Positions 18,536-27,382 of a stretch of DNA of 64,000 bases are shown here, piece after piece (the stretch's first letter is position 1; each line of letters starts with the position of its first letter). Under the pieces are notes generated by a model, which was not told where the DNA came from, ran no database searches, and was given only the letters and a program-made list of their open reading frames with translations. This stretch comes from Desulfomonilia bacterium (lineage in GTDB: Bacteria; Desulfobacterota; Desulfomonilia; UBA1062). The DNA is taken from NCBI GenBank assembly GCA_036567785.1, contig DATCTV010000061.1, positions 1-64,000 on the forward strand, given 5' to 3'. The translations under genes were made by a program, and so were the position numbers.

Positions 18536-19663
18536 TCAGGCTTTGCCTTTCAGCATCTCATCCGACAGCAGATTCTTGTCCAGTATGAACTCGAGGATCT
18601 TGTCTCTGAAACTGTCCGGGTTGTCTATGAATTCGATTCCAAGCTGAGTTTTCTGAAGGATATTCTCAGTCCTGACAGAGCGTATAATTCCCTTTCCCAT
18701 TACCTCTCCCTTTGGAAGGTTGATCTTAATGTCGGGAAGGTTCATGCCGTCGATGACAGGTATTTCTTCTTCGAGAATCTCGGCCCCCATGCCTTCTATG
18801 CTTATATCCCATATTACAACCGGGAATTTCTTTGAGTTGATCGGGTGCACAAGCGATGCCGTGAGAGGTTCGTCTCCCGTTATCAGGTATCTGGCCATGC
18901 TGCGGCGGCTTATATAACTGACCTCGGTCGGCCAGGTGGTCTCGAGGATGTTCTTGATGATATTCACGACCTTGACGGTGAATATCATGACATTGATGCC
19001 CTTGAAGAGGTAGAATGTGTAGTCCTTTCCGGCTTGAGGTTCAAACGGGAGTCGCAGTTCGGAAATTCTTACTATTCTGAGAACCATGTTGTTGTCATCG
19101 GGTCTCAGATAGAAAAATTCGGCCGGGATTGCTTTGTTTTTGTAGACCATCAGCATGTCGCCGAATCCGCGCGACCATCTCTTTATCTCGCTGAAAAGAT
19201 CATAAATGTTGTTGCTGCCTTTTATAATCCTTATGCTTTTGCCGTTGACATTCCTGAGTTTTGTATAAGCCTCGATGGGAGTGTCCTGCGGAGAAAATTC
19301 AATACCCGCGCGTGACGGGACCCCCGGTCCCAGATAGGCAATCTTGCCTGTAATATCAGCTGCAATAACATTGCCGCCTTTCTCCAGTGTTTCAATGGTA
19401 AGCTCCTTGCCTTCCTTGAAATAGGAGAAACCGTCAGAGATAAGAATGCCCATACCGCCGATTGATATGTCAAGAACCGGCATCTTGACCTTATGTCTGT
19501 CAATTTTTACGTTGGCATAAAGGTCATGTAAATTGTTCGTACTTCTTCGTCTGTTCTCTCGTTTTTCTTCCATTGAAGATATAATCGGATTGCCTGCACC
19601 AAAAACTTTAACAATAAAATCATTTGTTTTATAATTATTTGATAAATTATTTTTTATTGTCAT
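18536..19663 (-). CDS. Tandem PilZ-domain protein (c-di-GMP receptor)
   Basis: A 375-residue protein with two PilZ domains. The first has RENRRR followed by VLDISIGGMGIL (about residues 35-75). The second has ISRRSMARY followed by VIWDISIEGMGAEI (about residues 250-295). Both show the RxxxR and DxSxxG signature for cyclic di-GMP. The middle region (about 130-240) has a YcgR-like N-terminal feel but is not assigned. Its ATG is nine bases after the acyl-CoA dehydrogenase stop, so it is the last gene of that operon, which would link c-di-GMP to lipid metabolism expression. No transmembrane segment is seen. Confidence 0.85.
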   Translation of the reverse strand: MTIKNNLSNNYKTNDFIVKVFGAGNPIISSMEEKRENRRRSTNNLHDLYANVKIDRHKVKMPVLDISIGGMGILISDGFSYFKEGKELTIETLEKGGNVIAADITGKIAYLGPGVPSRAGIEFSPQDTPIEAYTKLRNVNGKSIRIIKGSNNIYDLFSEIKRWSRGFGDMLMVYKNKAIPAEFFYLRPDDNNMVLRIVRISELRLPFEPQAGKDYTFYLFKGINVMIFTVKVVNIIKNILETTWPTEVSYISRRSMARYLITGDEPLTASLVHPINSKKFPVVIWDISIEGMGAEILEEEIPVIDGMNLPDIKINLPKGEVMGKGIIRSVRTENILQKTQLGIEFIDNPDSFRDKILEFILDKNLLSDEMLKGKA

Positions 19664-19672
19664 AACATGTTG

Positions 19673-20812
19673 TTATTCCTTGATCATTTCTCTTGCTATA
19701 ACAATACGCTGAATCTCGGAGGTCCCCTCATATATCGTTGTGGCCCTTGCGTCCCTGAACAGCCTCTCCACTTTGTAGTCTTTTGTATATCCATAACCGC
19801 CGTGTACCTGGAGTGCCATGTAAGCCACCTTGTTAGCGGTTTCCGATGCAAAAAGTTTGGCCATTGATGACTCTTTCGTGAATTTAAGACCTTTGTCCTT
19901 CCGGTAGGCTGCGGACAGCGTTAGCCATGAAGCCGCCTCGACTCTCGTTGCCGCATCCGCGATCATGAACTGTATGGCCTGGAATGAATTGATGGCCTTT
20001 CCGAACTGGCGCCTTTCTCTTGTATATGAGATTGCTTCGTCAAGGCATGCCCTGGCGATGCCTGTTGCCTGAGAGGCGATTCCTACGCGACCGCTGTCCA
20101 GCGCGCTCATGGCGACTTTAAACCCCTCGCCGGGGTTGCCGAGCAGGTTCGAGGCCGGGACGACGCAGTCCTCGAATACAAGTTCAACTGTATTGGATGC
20201 CTTCAGGCCGAGCTTGTCTTCTCTTGTGCCGATTTTAAAACCCGGCAGATCCGGTGTAATGATAAACGCTGATAGTCCTTTAGGTCCTTTGTCCTGCCCT
20301 GTTCTTGCAATAAGGTTGATGATGTCTGCATATTCTCCGTGGGTGATGAATACCTTGGTACCGTTTATGATGTAATTGCCGCCCTTCAGTACAGCCTTTG
20401 ACGACATGCTGCCGGGGTCCGAACCGGCACCAGGTTCGGTAAGACCGAATGCTCCAAGCCTGGAACCTTCGGCAAGTCCGGTAAGCCAGCGTCTTTTCTG
20501 CTCTTCGCTCCCGAATTTCAATAAGGGTTCGGTCGAAAGGTTGGCAACCGACATGGTGACTGCGCTTGATGCACATGAATAGGCTATTTCCTGAAGCGCA
20601 AGGCTGTATGCCACGGCACCGGCCCCCGAACCCCCGTATTCGGCAGGGACCATCATGCCGAGAAGCCCGAGTTCGCCCATCTTTTTTATGGCGTCTATCG
20701 GAAATATTCCCTGCCTGTCCCAGTTGGATGCATTGGGTTCGAGCTCTTTCCTGGCGAAGTCCCTCGCCATGAGCCTTATCATCGTCTGTTCGCTTGAAAG
20801 TTCGAATGTCAT
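19673..20812 (-). CDS. Acyl-CoA dehydrogenase
   Basis: A 379-residue flavoprotein that forms the alpha-beta double bond of acyl-CoA, passing electrons to ETF. Signatures include FGLTEPGAGSD (about residue 116) and the catalytic Glu362 in IYEGTSEIQR. Length and the C-terminal glutamate fit short/branched-chain and glutaryl-type enzymes. It is third in the operon after an isomerase-like gene and an XRE-cupin regulator, with gaps of 14 and 9 bases. The chain length of the substrate is not determined. Confidence 0.93.
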   Translation of the reverse strand: MTFELSSEQTMIRLMARDFARKELEPNASNWDRQGIFPIDAIKKMGELGLLGMMVPAEYGGSGAGAVAYSLALQEIAYSCASSAVTMSVANLSTEPLLKFGSEEQKRRWLTGLAEGSRLGAFGLTEPGAGSDPGSMSSKAVLKGGNYIINGTKVFITHGEYADIINLIARTGQDKGPKGLSAFIITPDLPGFKIGTREDKLGLKASNTVELVFEDCVVPASNLLGNPGEGFKVAMSALDSGRVGIASQATGIARACLDEAISYTRERRQFGKAINSFQAIQFMIADAATRVEAASWLTLSAAYRKDKGLKFTKESSMAKLFASETANKVAYMALQVHGGYGYTKDYKVERLFRDARATTIYEGTSEIQRIVIAREMIKE

Positions 20813-20821
20813 CAGGATGGC

Positions 20822-21367
20822 CTATGGAATGTACAGCACTACAAGCAACTCGGCCTTCTCATCCGAGGGGTTGCTGAGCGCATGGTGCAGGGCCGAATTG
20901 AAGTGAATATATTCCCCCTTCTCCAGGTTGCTGATATTCTTGCCTACAGAGATGGTGAGTTTTCCCTTCAGGACATACACGAATTCTTCTCCGTCATGGT
21001 GATATTCAACACCCTTATGCTCCGTGTTCGGTTCAATCGTTACGAGGTAGGCGCCCAGGTGTTTGTCCGAGCCTGATTTTGTGAGCTGGTTATAGGCATA
21101 CGAACCGGCCCGTCTTTTCTGGCTTTTAACGCGGTTGGATGCCTTCTGGGCTGCATCGTCAAGTGTGTTGACATCCACTTTGAGCGTCCTGCTGAGTTGA
21201 AGGACAAGGGCTACTGGAGGCGTTATTTCATCGCATTCCACCTTTTCGAGAAGGTCGGCTGGGTAACCGGTTTCATGGGCGAGTTCCTTGATGCTGAGGC
21301 CTCTGTCCTCGCGGTAGCATTTTACGCTCTGTCCGAAAGATTTTTTTGTTTCCTTAGCTTTTGCCAT
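20822..21367 (-). CDS. XRE-family regulator with C-terminal cupin
   Basis: A 181-residue protein. An N-terminal helix-turn-helix (VKCYREDRGLSIKELAHETG, about residues 15-34) is joined to a cupin sensor domain (EHKGVEYHHDGEEFVYVLKG, about residues 117-136). The AAGGAAA ribosome site is close to the ATG. This architecture is common in regulators of small-molecule catabolism. Being inside the operon, it probably regulates its own acyl-CoA genes, perhaps by sensing a ligand in the cupin. Confidence 0.88.
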   Translation of the reverse strand: MAKAKETKKSFGQSVKCYREDRGLSIKELAHETGYPADLLEKVECDEITPPVALVLQLSRTLKVDVNTLDDAAQKASNRVKSQKRRAGSYAYNQLTKSGSDKHLGAYLVTIEPNTEHKGVEYHHDGEEFVYVLKGKLTISVGKNISNLEKGEYIHFNSALHHALSNPSDEKAELLVVLYIP

Positions 21368-21381
21368 TATCAGCTTTCCTT

Positions 21382-22197
21382 TTAAAATTTGGGTTTACGC
21401 TTTTCAAGCATAGCGGTTATCGTTTCCTTGAGGTCGTCTGATGGAAGTATCATAGAGCTCCTTGCCGCAACGTATTCCAGTCCGTCGGCAATGCTCTTGC
21501 CGCGACAGTAATTAAGGACATCCTTTGCGCTCTGAACCGCCAGAGGCGAGCAGGAGGATATTTCAAGGGCCATTTCCCTGGCTGCTGCAAGGAGAGATTC
21601 CTTATCTGGATAGACATCGTTTACGAGGTGCATCTCTTTAGCACGCGCCGCATCAAAATATTTGGCCGTGTAGGTAAGCTCGCGAGTATAACCCTGGCCG
21701 ATTATGTGAGGGAGCCTCTGAAGGCTTCCGACATCAGCAACTATGGCGACCGCCGCCTCGCGCACCGACATTCTGGCGTCTTCTGAGGCCAGCCTTATGT
21801 CGCATGCGCTGGCCATGTCGAGTCCTGCGCCTATGCAGTAGCCGTGTAATGCGCAGATCACGGGCTTGCTGCACTTTTCAATGCAGCTCATGGTGTCCTG
21901 CAGCGGAAAAATGCTCTTAAAGAGTTTGATCTTCGTAGCGGGTCTCATGTCCCAGTCCTTAAGGCCCGGCACTTCGTTACCCATGGCCATGAGGTCTATG
22001 CCCGCCGTAAAGTCCTTGCCTTCACCCGCGATTATGACGCAGCGGATGGAATCATCCCTGTCGAGGTCATCAAATATCGGGATGATTTCGGTCCAGGCAG
22101 CAGGTCCCATTGCGTTTTTCTTCTCGGGCCTGTTCAGATAGACCCACGCTAAAGGGGCTTCTTTGATAATCTTATAGAAAGTATAGTTTTCGCTCAT
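21382..22197 (-). CDS. Enoyl-CoA hydratase/isomerase family (dienoyl-CoA isomerase-like)
   Basis: A 271-residue crotonase-fold protein. The region CDIRLAS...REAAVAIVADVGSLQRLP is close to mammalian ECH1, delta3,5-delta2,4-dienoyl-CoA isomerase. Its three acidic residues appear at Asp133, Glu147 and Asp155, corresponding to Asp176, Glu196 and Asp204 of the rat enzyme. This suggests shifting of conjugated double bonds in unsaturated acyl-CoAs rather than simple hydration. It is first in the four-gene operon. GGAGGTAAC precedes the ATG. Its promoter region is shared with the divergent OYE gene. Confidence 0.82.
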   Translation of the reverse strand: MSENYTFYKIIKEAPLAWVYLNRPEKKNAMGPAAWTEIIPIFDDLDRDDSIRCVIIAGEGKDFTAGIDLMAMGNEVPGLKDWDMRPATKIKLFKSIFPLQDTMSCIEKCSKPVICALHGYCIGAGLDMASACDIRLASEDARMSVREAAVAIVADVGSLQRLPHIIGQGYTRELTYTAKYFDAARAKEMHLVNDVYPDKESLLAAAREMALEISSCSPLAVQSAKDVLNYCRGKSIADGLEYVAARSSMILPSDDLKETITAMLEKRKPKF

Positions 22198-22264
22198 GGT
22201 TACCTCCTGAAATTCGAATCAACAAGTTAAGGGGATAAAACGGATTTGTCAAAAGGAAAAGAAA

Positions 22265-22310
22265 TTGCAAAAATTGCATGCAACAAATAATTTAATTTGC
22301 TATAATTGCA
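22265..22310. promoter_or_regulatory. TTGCA-rich divergent operator region with -10 box
   Basis: The gap between the isomerase and OYE genes has TTGCAA (22265), a perfect palindrome TTGCATGCAA (22274-22283) and a TTGCA at 22306. TATAAT (22301-22306) is a good -10 for the OYE gene, only ten bases before its ATG, so the transcript may be nearly leaderless. The LacI-type protein encoded two genes later is a natural candidate to bind these palindromes and control both directions. Confidence 0.5.
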
Positions 22311-22316
22311 TCCATC

Positions 22317-23450
22317 ATGGAAAATGTAATGGAGAATATATTCAAACCGTTTCGCTTGGGGGACGTGTCTGTACGTAACAGGCTTGTGGCTCAGGCGATG
22401 GAGATCAACACTTCGGATCCGGGCGGTAGAGTAAGCGAAAGGATACTCTCGCGCTACAACAGGCTTGCCAGTGGCAAATGGGGCATTGTCTTTATCGAGG
22501 CAACATCGGTAACCGGCGATTCACTGGCCAGGAATCACGGACTTGTCATGTCACGGGAAAATCTTGCGGGATTCAGCAGGCTTGTTCAGGAGTTCAAGGG
22601 TCATGATGATAAGGCCCTCATCATGCTACAGCTTACGCATGCGGGCCGCGTTGCTCATGATCCTTCGAAGAAGGCCTGTGTGTGCAGCAGTTGTGATGAC
22701 GACATACCTGAACTGACAACATCCGATATAGAAAAGATTAAGGATGCATTTGTCGAAGCCTGCGGGCTTGCCCATGAGGCAGGCGCCGATGGTGTGGACA
22801 TAAAGGCATGCCACGGTTATCTCCTGGGCGAGATGCTGAGGCCCAATAACAGAAGGCAGGATATTTATGGCGGAGATGCCATGAACCGTGCAAGACTGAT
22901 CTGCGATATAATAAAAGAAGTAAAAAGAGATTATCCCGGCCTCATCATGGGTTCCCGCATTTCATTCTACGAGGGCATAAGGGGCGGATGCGGTACTTCA
23001 TCACCGGAAGAGTTAATCGAAGACCCGGGTGATATCATCGAAACGACCGGCTTTATCGTAAGGGCCGGGGCAGATTATATAAATGTGTCGGCAGGCATAC
23101 CTTCAATAACCCCAAAGCTTACCCGTCCGGGCGAAGACGGCATATTCAATATGTACTCTCATTTCCGGTATGCGAAAGTTATTAAAGAGAACTTTCCGGA
23201 TACGTCCGTAATCGGATCGGCATATTCCACCGGCTCAAGCGCTTCAGCATGTCTGGCTGGCGAGAACATCGGAAAGGGCTATACGGATCTTGCGGGTTTC
23301 GGCCGCCAGAATATGGCCGACCCGCTTTTTCCTCTCAAGCTTGCCGAAGACCCCGGTTCAATCAAATGGTGCAGGTTGTGCGGCGGATGTTCAAAACTTT
23401 TAAAATCAATGAAGAATGTATTCTGTCTGCTTGACAGGGAGGATAAATGA
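22317..23450 (+). CDS. NADH:flavin oxidoreductase (Old Yellow Enzyme family)
   Basis: A 377-residue TIM-barrel flavoprotein. IFKPFRLGDVSVRNRL is the typical OYE start, QLTHAGR marks the active-site region, and RPNNRRQDIYGGD with later sequence supplies FMN contacts. A cysteine group CRLCGGC near residue 358 is atypical for OYE and may be a remnant of the iron-sulfur site seen in 2,4-dienoyl-CoA reductases. That enzyme class would fit the dienoyl-CoA isomerase encoded divergently. Start is ATG 22317 or 22329. Its stop overlaps the LacI gene start. Confidence 0.83.
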   Translation: MENVMENIFKPFRLGDVSVRNRLVAQAMEINTSDPGGRVSERILSRYNRLASGKWGIVFIEATSVTGDSLARNHGLVMSRENLAGFSRLVQEFKGHDDKALIMLQLTHAGRVAHDPSKKACVCSSCDDDIPELTTSDIEKIKDAFVEACGLAHEAGADGVDIKACHGYLLGEMLRPNNRRQDIYGGDAMNRARLICDIIKEVKRDYPGLIMGSRISFYEGIRGGCGTSSPEELIEDPGDIIETTGFIVRAGADYINVSAGIPSITPKLTRPGEDGIFNMYSHFRYAKVIKENFPDTSVIGSAYSTGSSASACLAGENIGKGYTDLAGFGRQNMADPLFPLKLAEDPGSIKWCRLCGGCSKLLKSMKNVFCLLDREDK

Positions 23451-24427
23451 AAGATCGTCCGGTACTGACCCTTGCCGATATTGCTGCCAGGTGCGGTGTG
23501 TCGGCCAGTACCGTATCCCGGGTTCTTAACAATGCACCGGGCATTTCAGGTGATGTCCGGCAGAAAGTGATAGAATCCCTTCAGGGACATGACTTTTCTC
23601 ACAGAAGAAGAAAAAGGCATTTGTCCAGGACGCAGCTTAGAATTCTCATAGTCATACCCGATACGGATCAGACCTCTGCAAACCCGTTTTTTGCCATGAC
23701 AGAATTGATGTCCTCGATAAACAGCGTATTTGACGGAGACTGGAAAACGGTCGAGGTAACGGGCTATAACGCGCTCTCGGAAAAAATGCTCAAAAAAGAC
23801 ATATATGCGGACGGCGTTATTTTTGCCTTCGGTTCTGCACGGAAAGCTCTTCTGGAAATGCTAGATCTGAAAGAGATACCTTACGTTTTTCTGAACAGAA
23901 CCGAGGGGAACTATGTCTCCTGTAACAATTTCAAGGGCATGCTGAAGCTTGCCGGATTCCTGATATCAAAGGGCAAAAAATCGATCGGCTACCTGGGATA
24001 CCCGGATAATCCCGTAAATAATGACAGGCTCAGAGGATATTCTTCAGCCATGATGGAGTCCGGGTTGTTTAACATTGCATTTATCAGAAATGTAAAAGGT
24101 ATCGACGGTATCAGTGATGCCGATGCCCGCTTCTATTTAAAAAAATGCGATGCAGTAATGTGTTTTAACGATAATTTTGCAATAAGGCTTATCTCTGAGA
24201 TAAACAGGCTGGGGAAAACGGTGCCCGGAGATATAGCGATAACCGGTTTTGACGATTCACCCATGAGAAAGCTTTTCAGGCCTCTCATCACCACAGTGAG
24301 TCTTTCGACCTATGAAATGGGGTTTTACGCAGCCAGATGGCTTAAGGATAACATTGTAAATAAAACGAACAGGACACTGAGGCTGGAGGTCGAGGGCGAG
24401 CTTATCGAAGGTGAGACAGTGGAATAA
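23447..24427 (+). CDS. LacI-family transcriptional regulator
   Basis: A 326-residue repressor or activator. The N-terminal LacI helix-turn-helix is clear (LTLADIAARCGVSASTVSRV, residues 7-26), followed by a periplasmic-binding-like sensor domain. SKGKKSIGYLGYP and DIAITGFDDSPM are typical of the effector core. It overlaps the end of the OYE gene by four bases and leads into SDR, FAD oxidoreductase, ThuA and Gfo genes, so it is probably their local regulator. The inducer is unknown. Confidence 0.92.
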   Translation: MKDRPVLTLADIAARCGVSASTVSRVLNNAPGISGDVRQKVIESLQGHDFSHRRRKRHLSRTQLRILIVIPDTDQTSANPFFAMTELMSSINSVFDGDWKTVEVTGYNALSEKMLKKDIYADGVIFAFGSARKALLEMLDLKEIPYVFLNRTEGNYVSCNNFKGMLKLAGFLISKGKKSIGYLGYPDNPVNNDRLRGYSSAMMESGLFNIAFIRNVKGIDGISDADARFYLKKCDAVMCFNDNFAIRLISEINRLGKTVPGDIAITGFDDSPMRKLFRPLITTVSLSTYEMGFYAARWLKDNIVNKTNRTLRLEVEGELIEGETVE

Positions 24428-24455
24428 TCATAAGGACAATTATGGAGTATATTAA

Positions 24456-25214
24456 ATGACTGAGAAAAAGACCGCACTTGTAACCGGTTCAACGGCAGGT
24501 ATTGGCAGGGCCGTGGCATTGACGCTCGCAAAACTGGGCCATCATGTGATCATAAACGGCAGGAGGGCGGCTGATGAAGCATCCGGACTTGTTTCAGAGC
24601 TTAAATCAATCTCAGGCGGATGCATCTATGTGAGCGGCGACATTGCCCGGGAAGAGACACGGAAAGAGATAATTGAAGCCCTTAGAAAAGAGGGAGGTCT
24701 GGATGTCCTTGTAAATAATGCAGGCAGGACAACATCCGGCAGAAAAGATATCCTTGCACTTGATGAAAAGGATATTCTTGACGTATTTCAGGTCAACCTG
24801 ATAGGCCCCATGCTGCTTTCGTCCGCACTTGTTCCTTTGATGAAAGAAAGGTCCGGGCGCTCTTATATCATCAACATCGCTTCCATTTCTTCATACACTG
24901 TCAGCACAAACCGGGCCGACTACTGCATCAGCAAGGCAGGCATGTCCATGATGACGCAGCTTTATGCAGCCCGGCTTGCAATGGATAATATAGGCGTGTT
25001 CGAGGTAAGGCCGGGAATAATTTCAACCGATATGACAGTTCCGGTCAGGGAAAAATATGACAGGCTCATCGCAGAAGGCCTTTTACCAATGCCCAGATGG
25101 GGGCAGCCGGAAGATGTTGCCAAAGCAGTAGAATCAATCGTACTTGGATATTTTCCATATTCAACAGGGGAAATTATAAACGTGGACGGCGGTTTCCATA
25201 TCAGGAGGCTGTAA
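24456..25214 (+). CDS. Short-chain dehydrogenase (FabG-like)
   Basis: A 252-residue classical SDR with TGSTAGIG (residues 10-17), NNAG, and the catalytic YCISK motif. The Asn-Ser-Tyr-Lys set is complete and the end, GEIINVDGGFHIRRL, is FabG-like. It would oxidise an alcohol or reduce a ketone, and its place between a LacI regulator and an FAD oxidoreductase points to a sugar or cyclitol derivative. The ATG is preceded by AAGGACAATTATGGAG. Confidence 0.88.
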   Translation: MTEKKTALVTGSTAGIGRAVALTLAKLGHHVIINGRRAADEASGLVSELKSISGGCIYVSGDIAREETRKEIIEALRKEGGLDVLVNNAGRTTSGRKDILALDEKDILDVFQVNLIGPMLLSSALVPLMKERSGRSYIINIASISSYTVSTNRADYCISKAGMSMMTQLYAARLAMDNIGVFEVRPGIISTDMTVPVREKYDRLIAEGLLPMPRWGQPEDVAKAVESIVLGYFPYSTGEIINVDGGFHIRRL

Positions 25215-25237
25215 TAATAAAGGTGACCTCAAACATT

Positions 25238-27382
25238 ATGAAAAGGAAAGACTTATCAAGTATTTCAACTGAAAGGAAAACTGCTGCGCGTAAAGATAAG
25301 CTTTTTACTGTCTCATCGCTCACCACTGAACATTCACTACTATCTTTAAAGGTCGCCATAATCGGCTCGGGTGCAGCATCGCTCAATGCGGCGATCAGGC
25401 TCAAAAGGTCCGGTATCGACGATATAGCCGTCATAACCGAGGGCTTAAACCTCGGGACATCTGCAAACACCGGATCCGACAAGCAGACATACTACAGGCT
25501 CAATCCGTGTGCACCCGGCGGCGACAGCGCATATAAAATGGCTCAGGACCTTTTTTCAGGCGGGGCAATGCATGGTGATACCGCACTGATCGAGGCATCC
25601 CTTTCATCCGAGTCTTTCGCACATCTGTGCTTACTGGGTGTGGAGTTTCCATTCAATGAATACGGCATTTATCCCGGCTACAGAACAGACCATGACATCG
25701 CATCAAGGGCTACATCGGCCGGACCCCGCACCTCAATCATGATGCATGAAAAACTCCTGGCCGAATCGAGACGCCTTGGCATCAAAATTATCGATGGGCT
25801 GGAAGTTGTAAAAATACTTACAGAGTCAGATACTTCAATCCCCCCATCTCCCACCCCTCTTCCCCTTGGAGGGGAAGAGGGCCGTCAATTTTCTGAATCC
25901 GCAGATTCTGCGGATTCAGAAAATAAGATTGCCTCCTACTGGACAGGAGGGGGATGGGGGAGGTCGAATCTTGTCCGGGGTGTTGTTGCATTGGACAGAA
26001 GTAACAGTATGCAGGTTATACTTGCTGATTATGTAGTCTGGGGTACTGGAGGGCCTGCGGCATTGTATGCGGACAGCGTATATCCCAGGGAGCAGACAGG
26101 TTCTCTGGGGGTAGCGCTTATGGCAGGCGTAAAGGCGTGCAATCTTACAGAGAGCCAGTTCGGCATTGCGTCAATAAGTCCGAGATGGAACCTCTCGGGA
26201 AGTTTCCAGCAGGTGCTTCCTGACTATTTTTCATGCAATGCAGATGGAACGGACAAGAAGCATTTTCTGGCCCTGCATTTTGAAAACTGGCAGACAATGT
26301 GCGGGATGATTTTTTTGAAAGGATATGAATGGCCGTTTGATGTTAGGAAGGTCCCCGGCTCTTCGATGATTGACCTCCTTGTTTACAGAGAGAGGGTGGA
26401 GCTTGGAAGAAAGGTCTATATGGATTTCACCCGCAATCCGTTCTATCCCGGAAGCAGGTTTACAACAGGTGGTCTGCCGGAGGCGGCAAGAGAGTATCTT
26501 AAAAAATCAGGGGCTGACGGAGACACGCCGGTAAAGCGTCTGATAAAGATGAACGTGGCTGCTTATGAGCTGTATCTTTCAAAAGGGGTTGACCTTAAGA
26601 AGGAACCTCTTGAGATAGCGGTTTGCAACCAGCATTTAAACGGCGGTCTTGCAGTCGATAAATGGTGGGAGACAAGCGTAAAAAATCTTTTTGCAGTTGG
26701 AGAATCAGCAGGAACTCACGGCATATACCGCCCCGGAGGCAGCGCGCTCAATGCGGGACAGGTCGGCAGTCTGAGGGCGGCCATGTGTATAGCGCACAGG
26801 ATTAAAACAGCACAAACCACCCGGAGTGGAAATTCTGTCAATATTGAAGGTATGACTTCAGCCATAAAAGGTGCGCTTCAATCAAAGAGCCGGATAAACC
26901 CGTATGAAGAAAGGCTCAATATTCAGCGGAGAGCGTCTTCGGCTCTCGGGATAATAAGAAGTGTTGCAGGGACGAAAAAGGCCATGTCATCAAATGAGGG
27001 ACAGCTCCGTAAGCACCTCTCGTCCGGCGTCAAGGATTTATCTGAAATAAGGGAGTGGCTTAAAAACATAGATCTGCTCATTGCCGAGAGGGCCATGCTC
27101 GATGCATCGCTCAAGCTTCTTGAAACCCTCGGTCAGGGAAGGGGATCGTTTGTCTATAGAAAAAATGACAACCGGGATTCAGGATGTATCCCGGCAGAAA
27201 AAAAATCCGGAAGCAGGCTCAGCAAATGCAAAGCATTGACAGATATGGTTATAGAAACATGGCTTGACGGCAAGGGGAGGGCACATAGCGAATTCGTACC
27301 GGTAAGGCCTGTGCCAGTGACCGATAACTGGTTCGAAACCGTATGGACAATGTTCAAAAAAGGGGAGGTGTTCGGGTCATGA
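25238..27382 (+). CDS. FAD-dependent oxidoreductase with an in-frame palindromic insertion
   Basis: A 714-residue protein of the fumarate reductase/succinate dehydrogenase flavoprotein type. The Rossmann motif VAIIGSGAAS (residues 39-48) binds FAD, and GESAGTHGIYRPGGSALNAG near residue 491 closes the FAD domain. No signal peptide is seen. Residues about 200-243 are an odd, low-complexity segment (PPSPTPLPLGGEEG then ADSADSEN) encoded by a palindromic repeat inserted in frame. ATG 25238 is chosen; GTG 25223 is closer to the AGGAGG at 25203. It overlaps the ThuA gene by four bases. Confidence 0.82.
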   Translation: MKRKDLSSISTERKTAARKDKLFTVSSLTTEHSLLSLKVAIIGSGAASLNAAIRLKRSGIDDIAVITEGLNLGTSANTGSDKQTYYRLNPCAPGGDSAYKMAQDLFSGGAMHGDTALIEASLSSESFAHLCLLGVEFPFNEYGIYPGYRTDHDIASRATSAGPRTSIMMHEKLLAESRRLGIKIIDGLEVVKILTESDTSIPPSPTPLPLGGEEGRQFSESADSADSENKIASYWTGGGWGRSNLVRGVVALDRSNSMQVILADYVVWGTGGPAALYADSVYPREQTGSLGVALMAGVKACNLTESQFGIASISPRWNLSGSFQQVLPDYFSCNADGTDKKHFLALHFENWQTMCGMIFLKGYEWPFDVRKVPGSSMIDLLVYRERVELGRKVYMDFTRNPFYPGSRFTTGGLPEAAREYLKKSGADGDTPVKRLIKMNVAAYELYLSKGVDLKKEPLEIAVCNQHLNGGLAVDKWWETSVKNLFAVGESAGTHGIYRPGGSALNAGQVGSLRAAMCIAHRIKTAQTTRSGNSVNIEGMTSAIKGALQSKSRINPYEERLNIQRRASSALGIIRSVAGTKKAMSSNEGQLRKHLSSGVKDLSEIREWLKNIDLLIAERAMLDASLKLLETLGQGRGSFVYRKNDNRDSGCIPAEKKSGSRLSKCKALTDMVIETWLDGKGRAHSEFVPVRPVPVTDNWFETVWTMFKKGEVFGS
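25836..25966. repeat. Palindromic repeat inserted in frame within the FAD oxidoreductase gene
   Basis: Imperfect outer arms (a C-rich run from 25836 and the G-rich run 25946-25966) enclose two perfect hairpins. One has a 12-bp stem with loop TGG at 25855-25881; the other has a 17-bp stem with loop ATT at 25888-25924. The whole insert keeps the reading frame and lacks stops, so it is translated as a linker. The same layout (outer arms plus two hairpins) is seen at 11898-12053. Confidence 0.85.
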
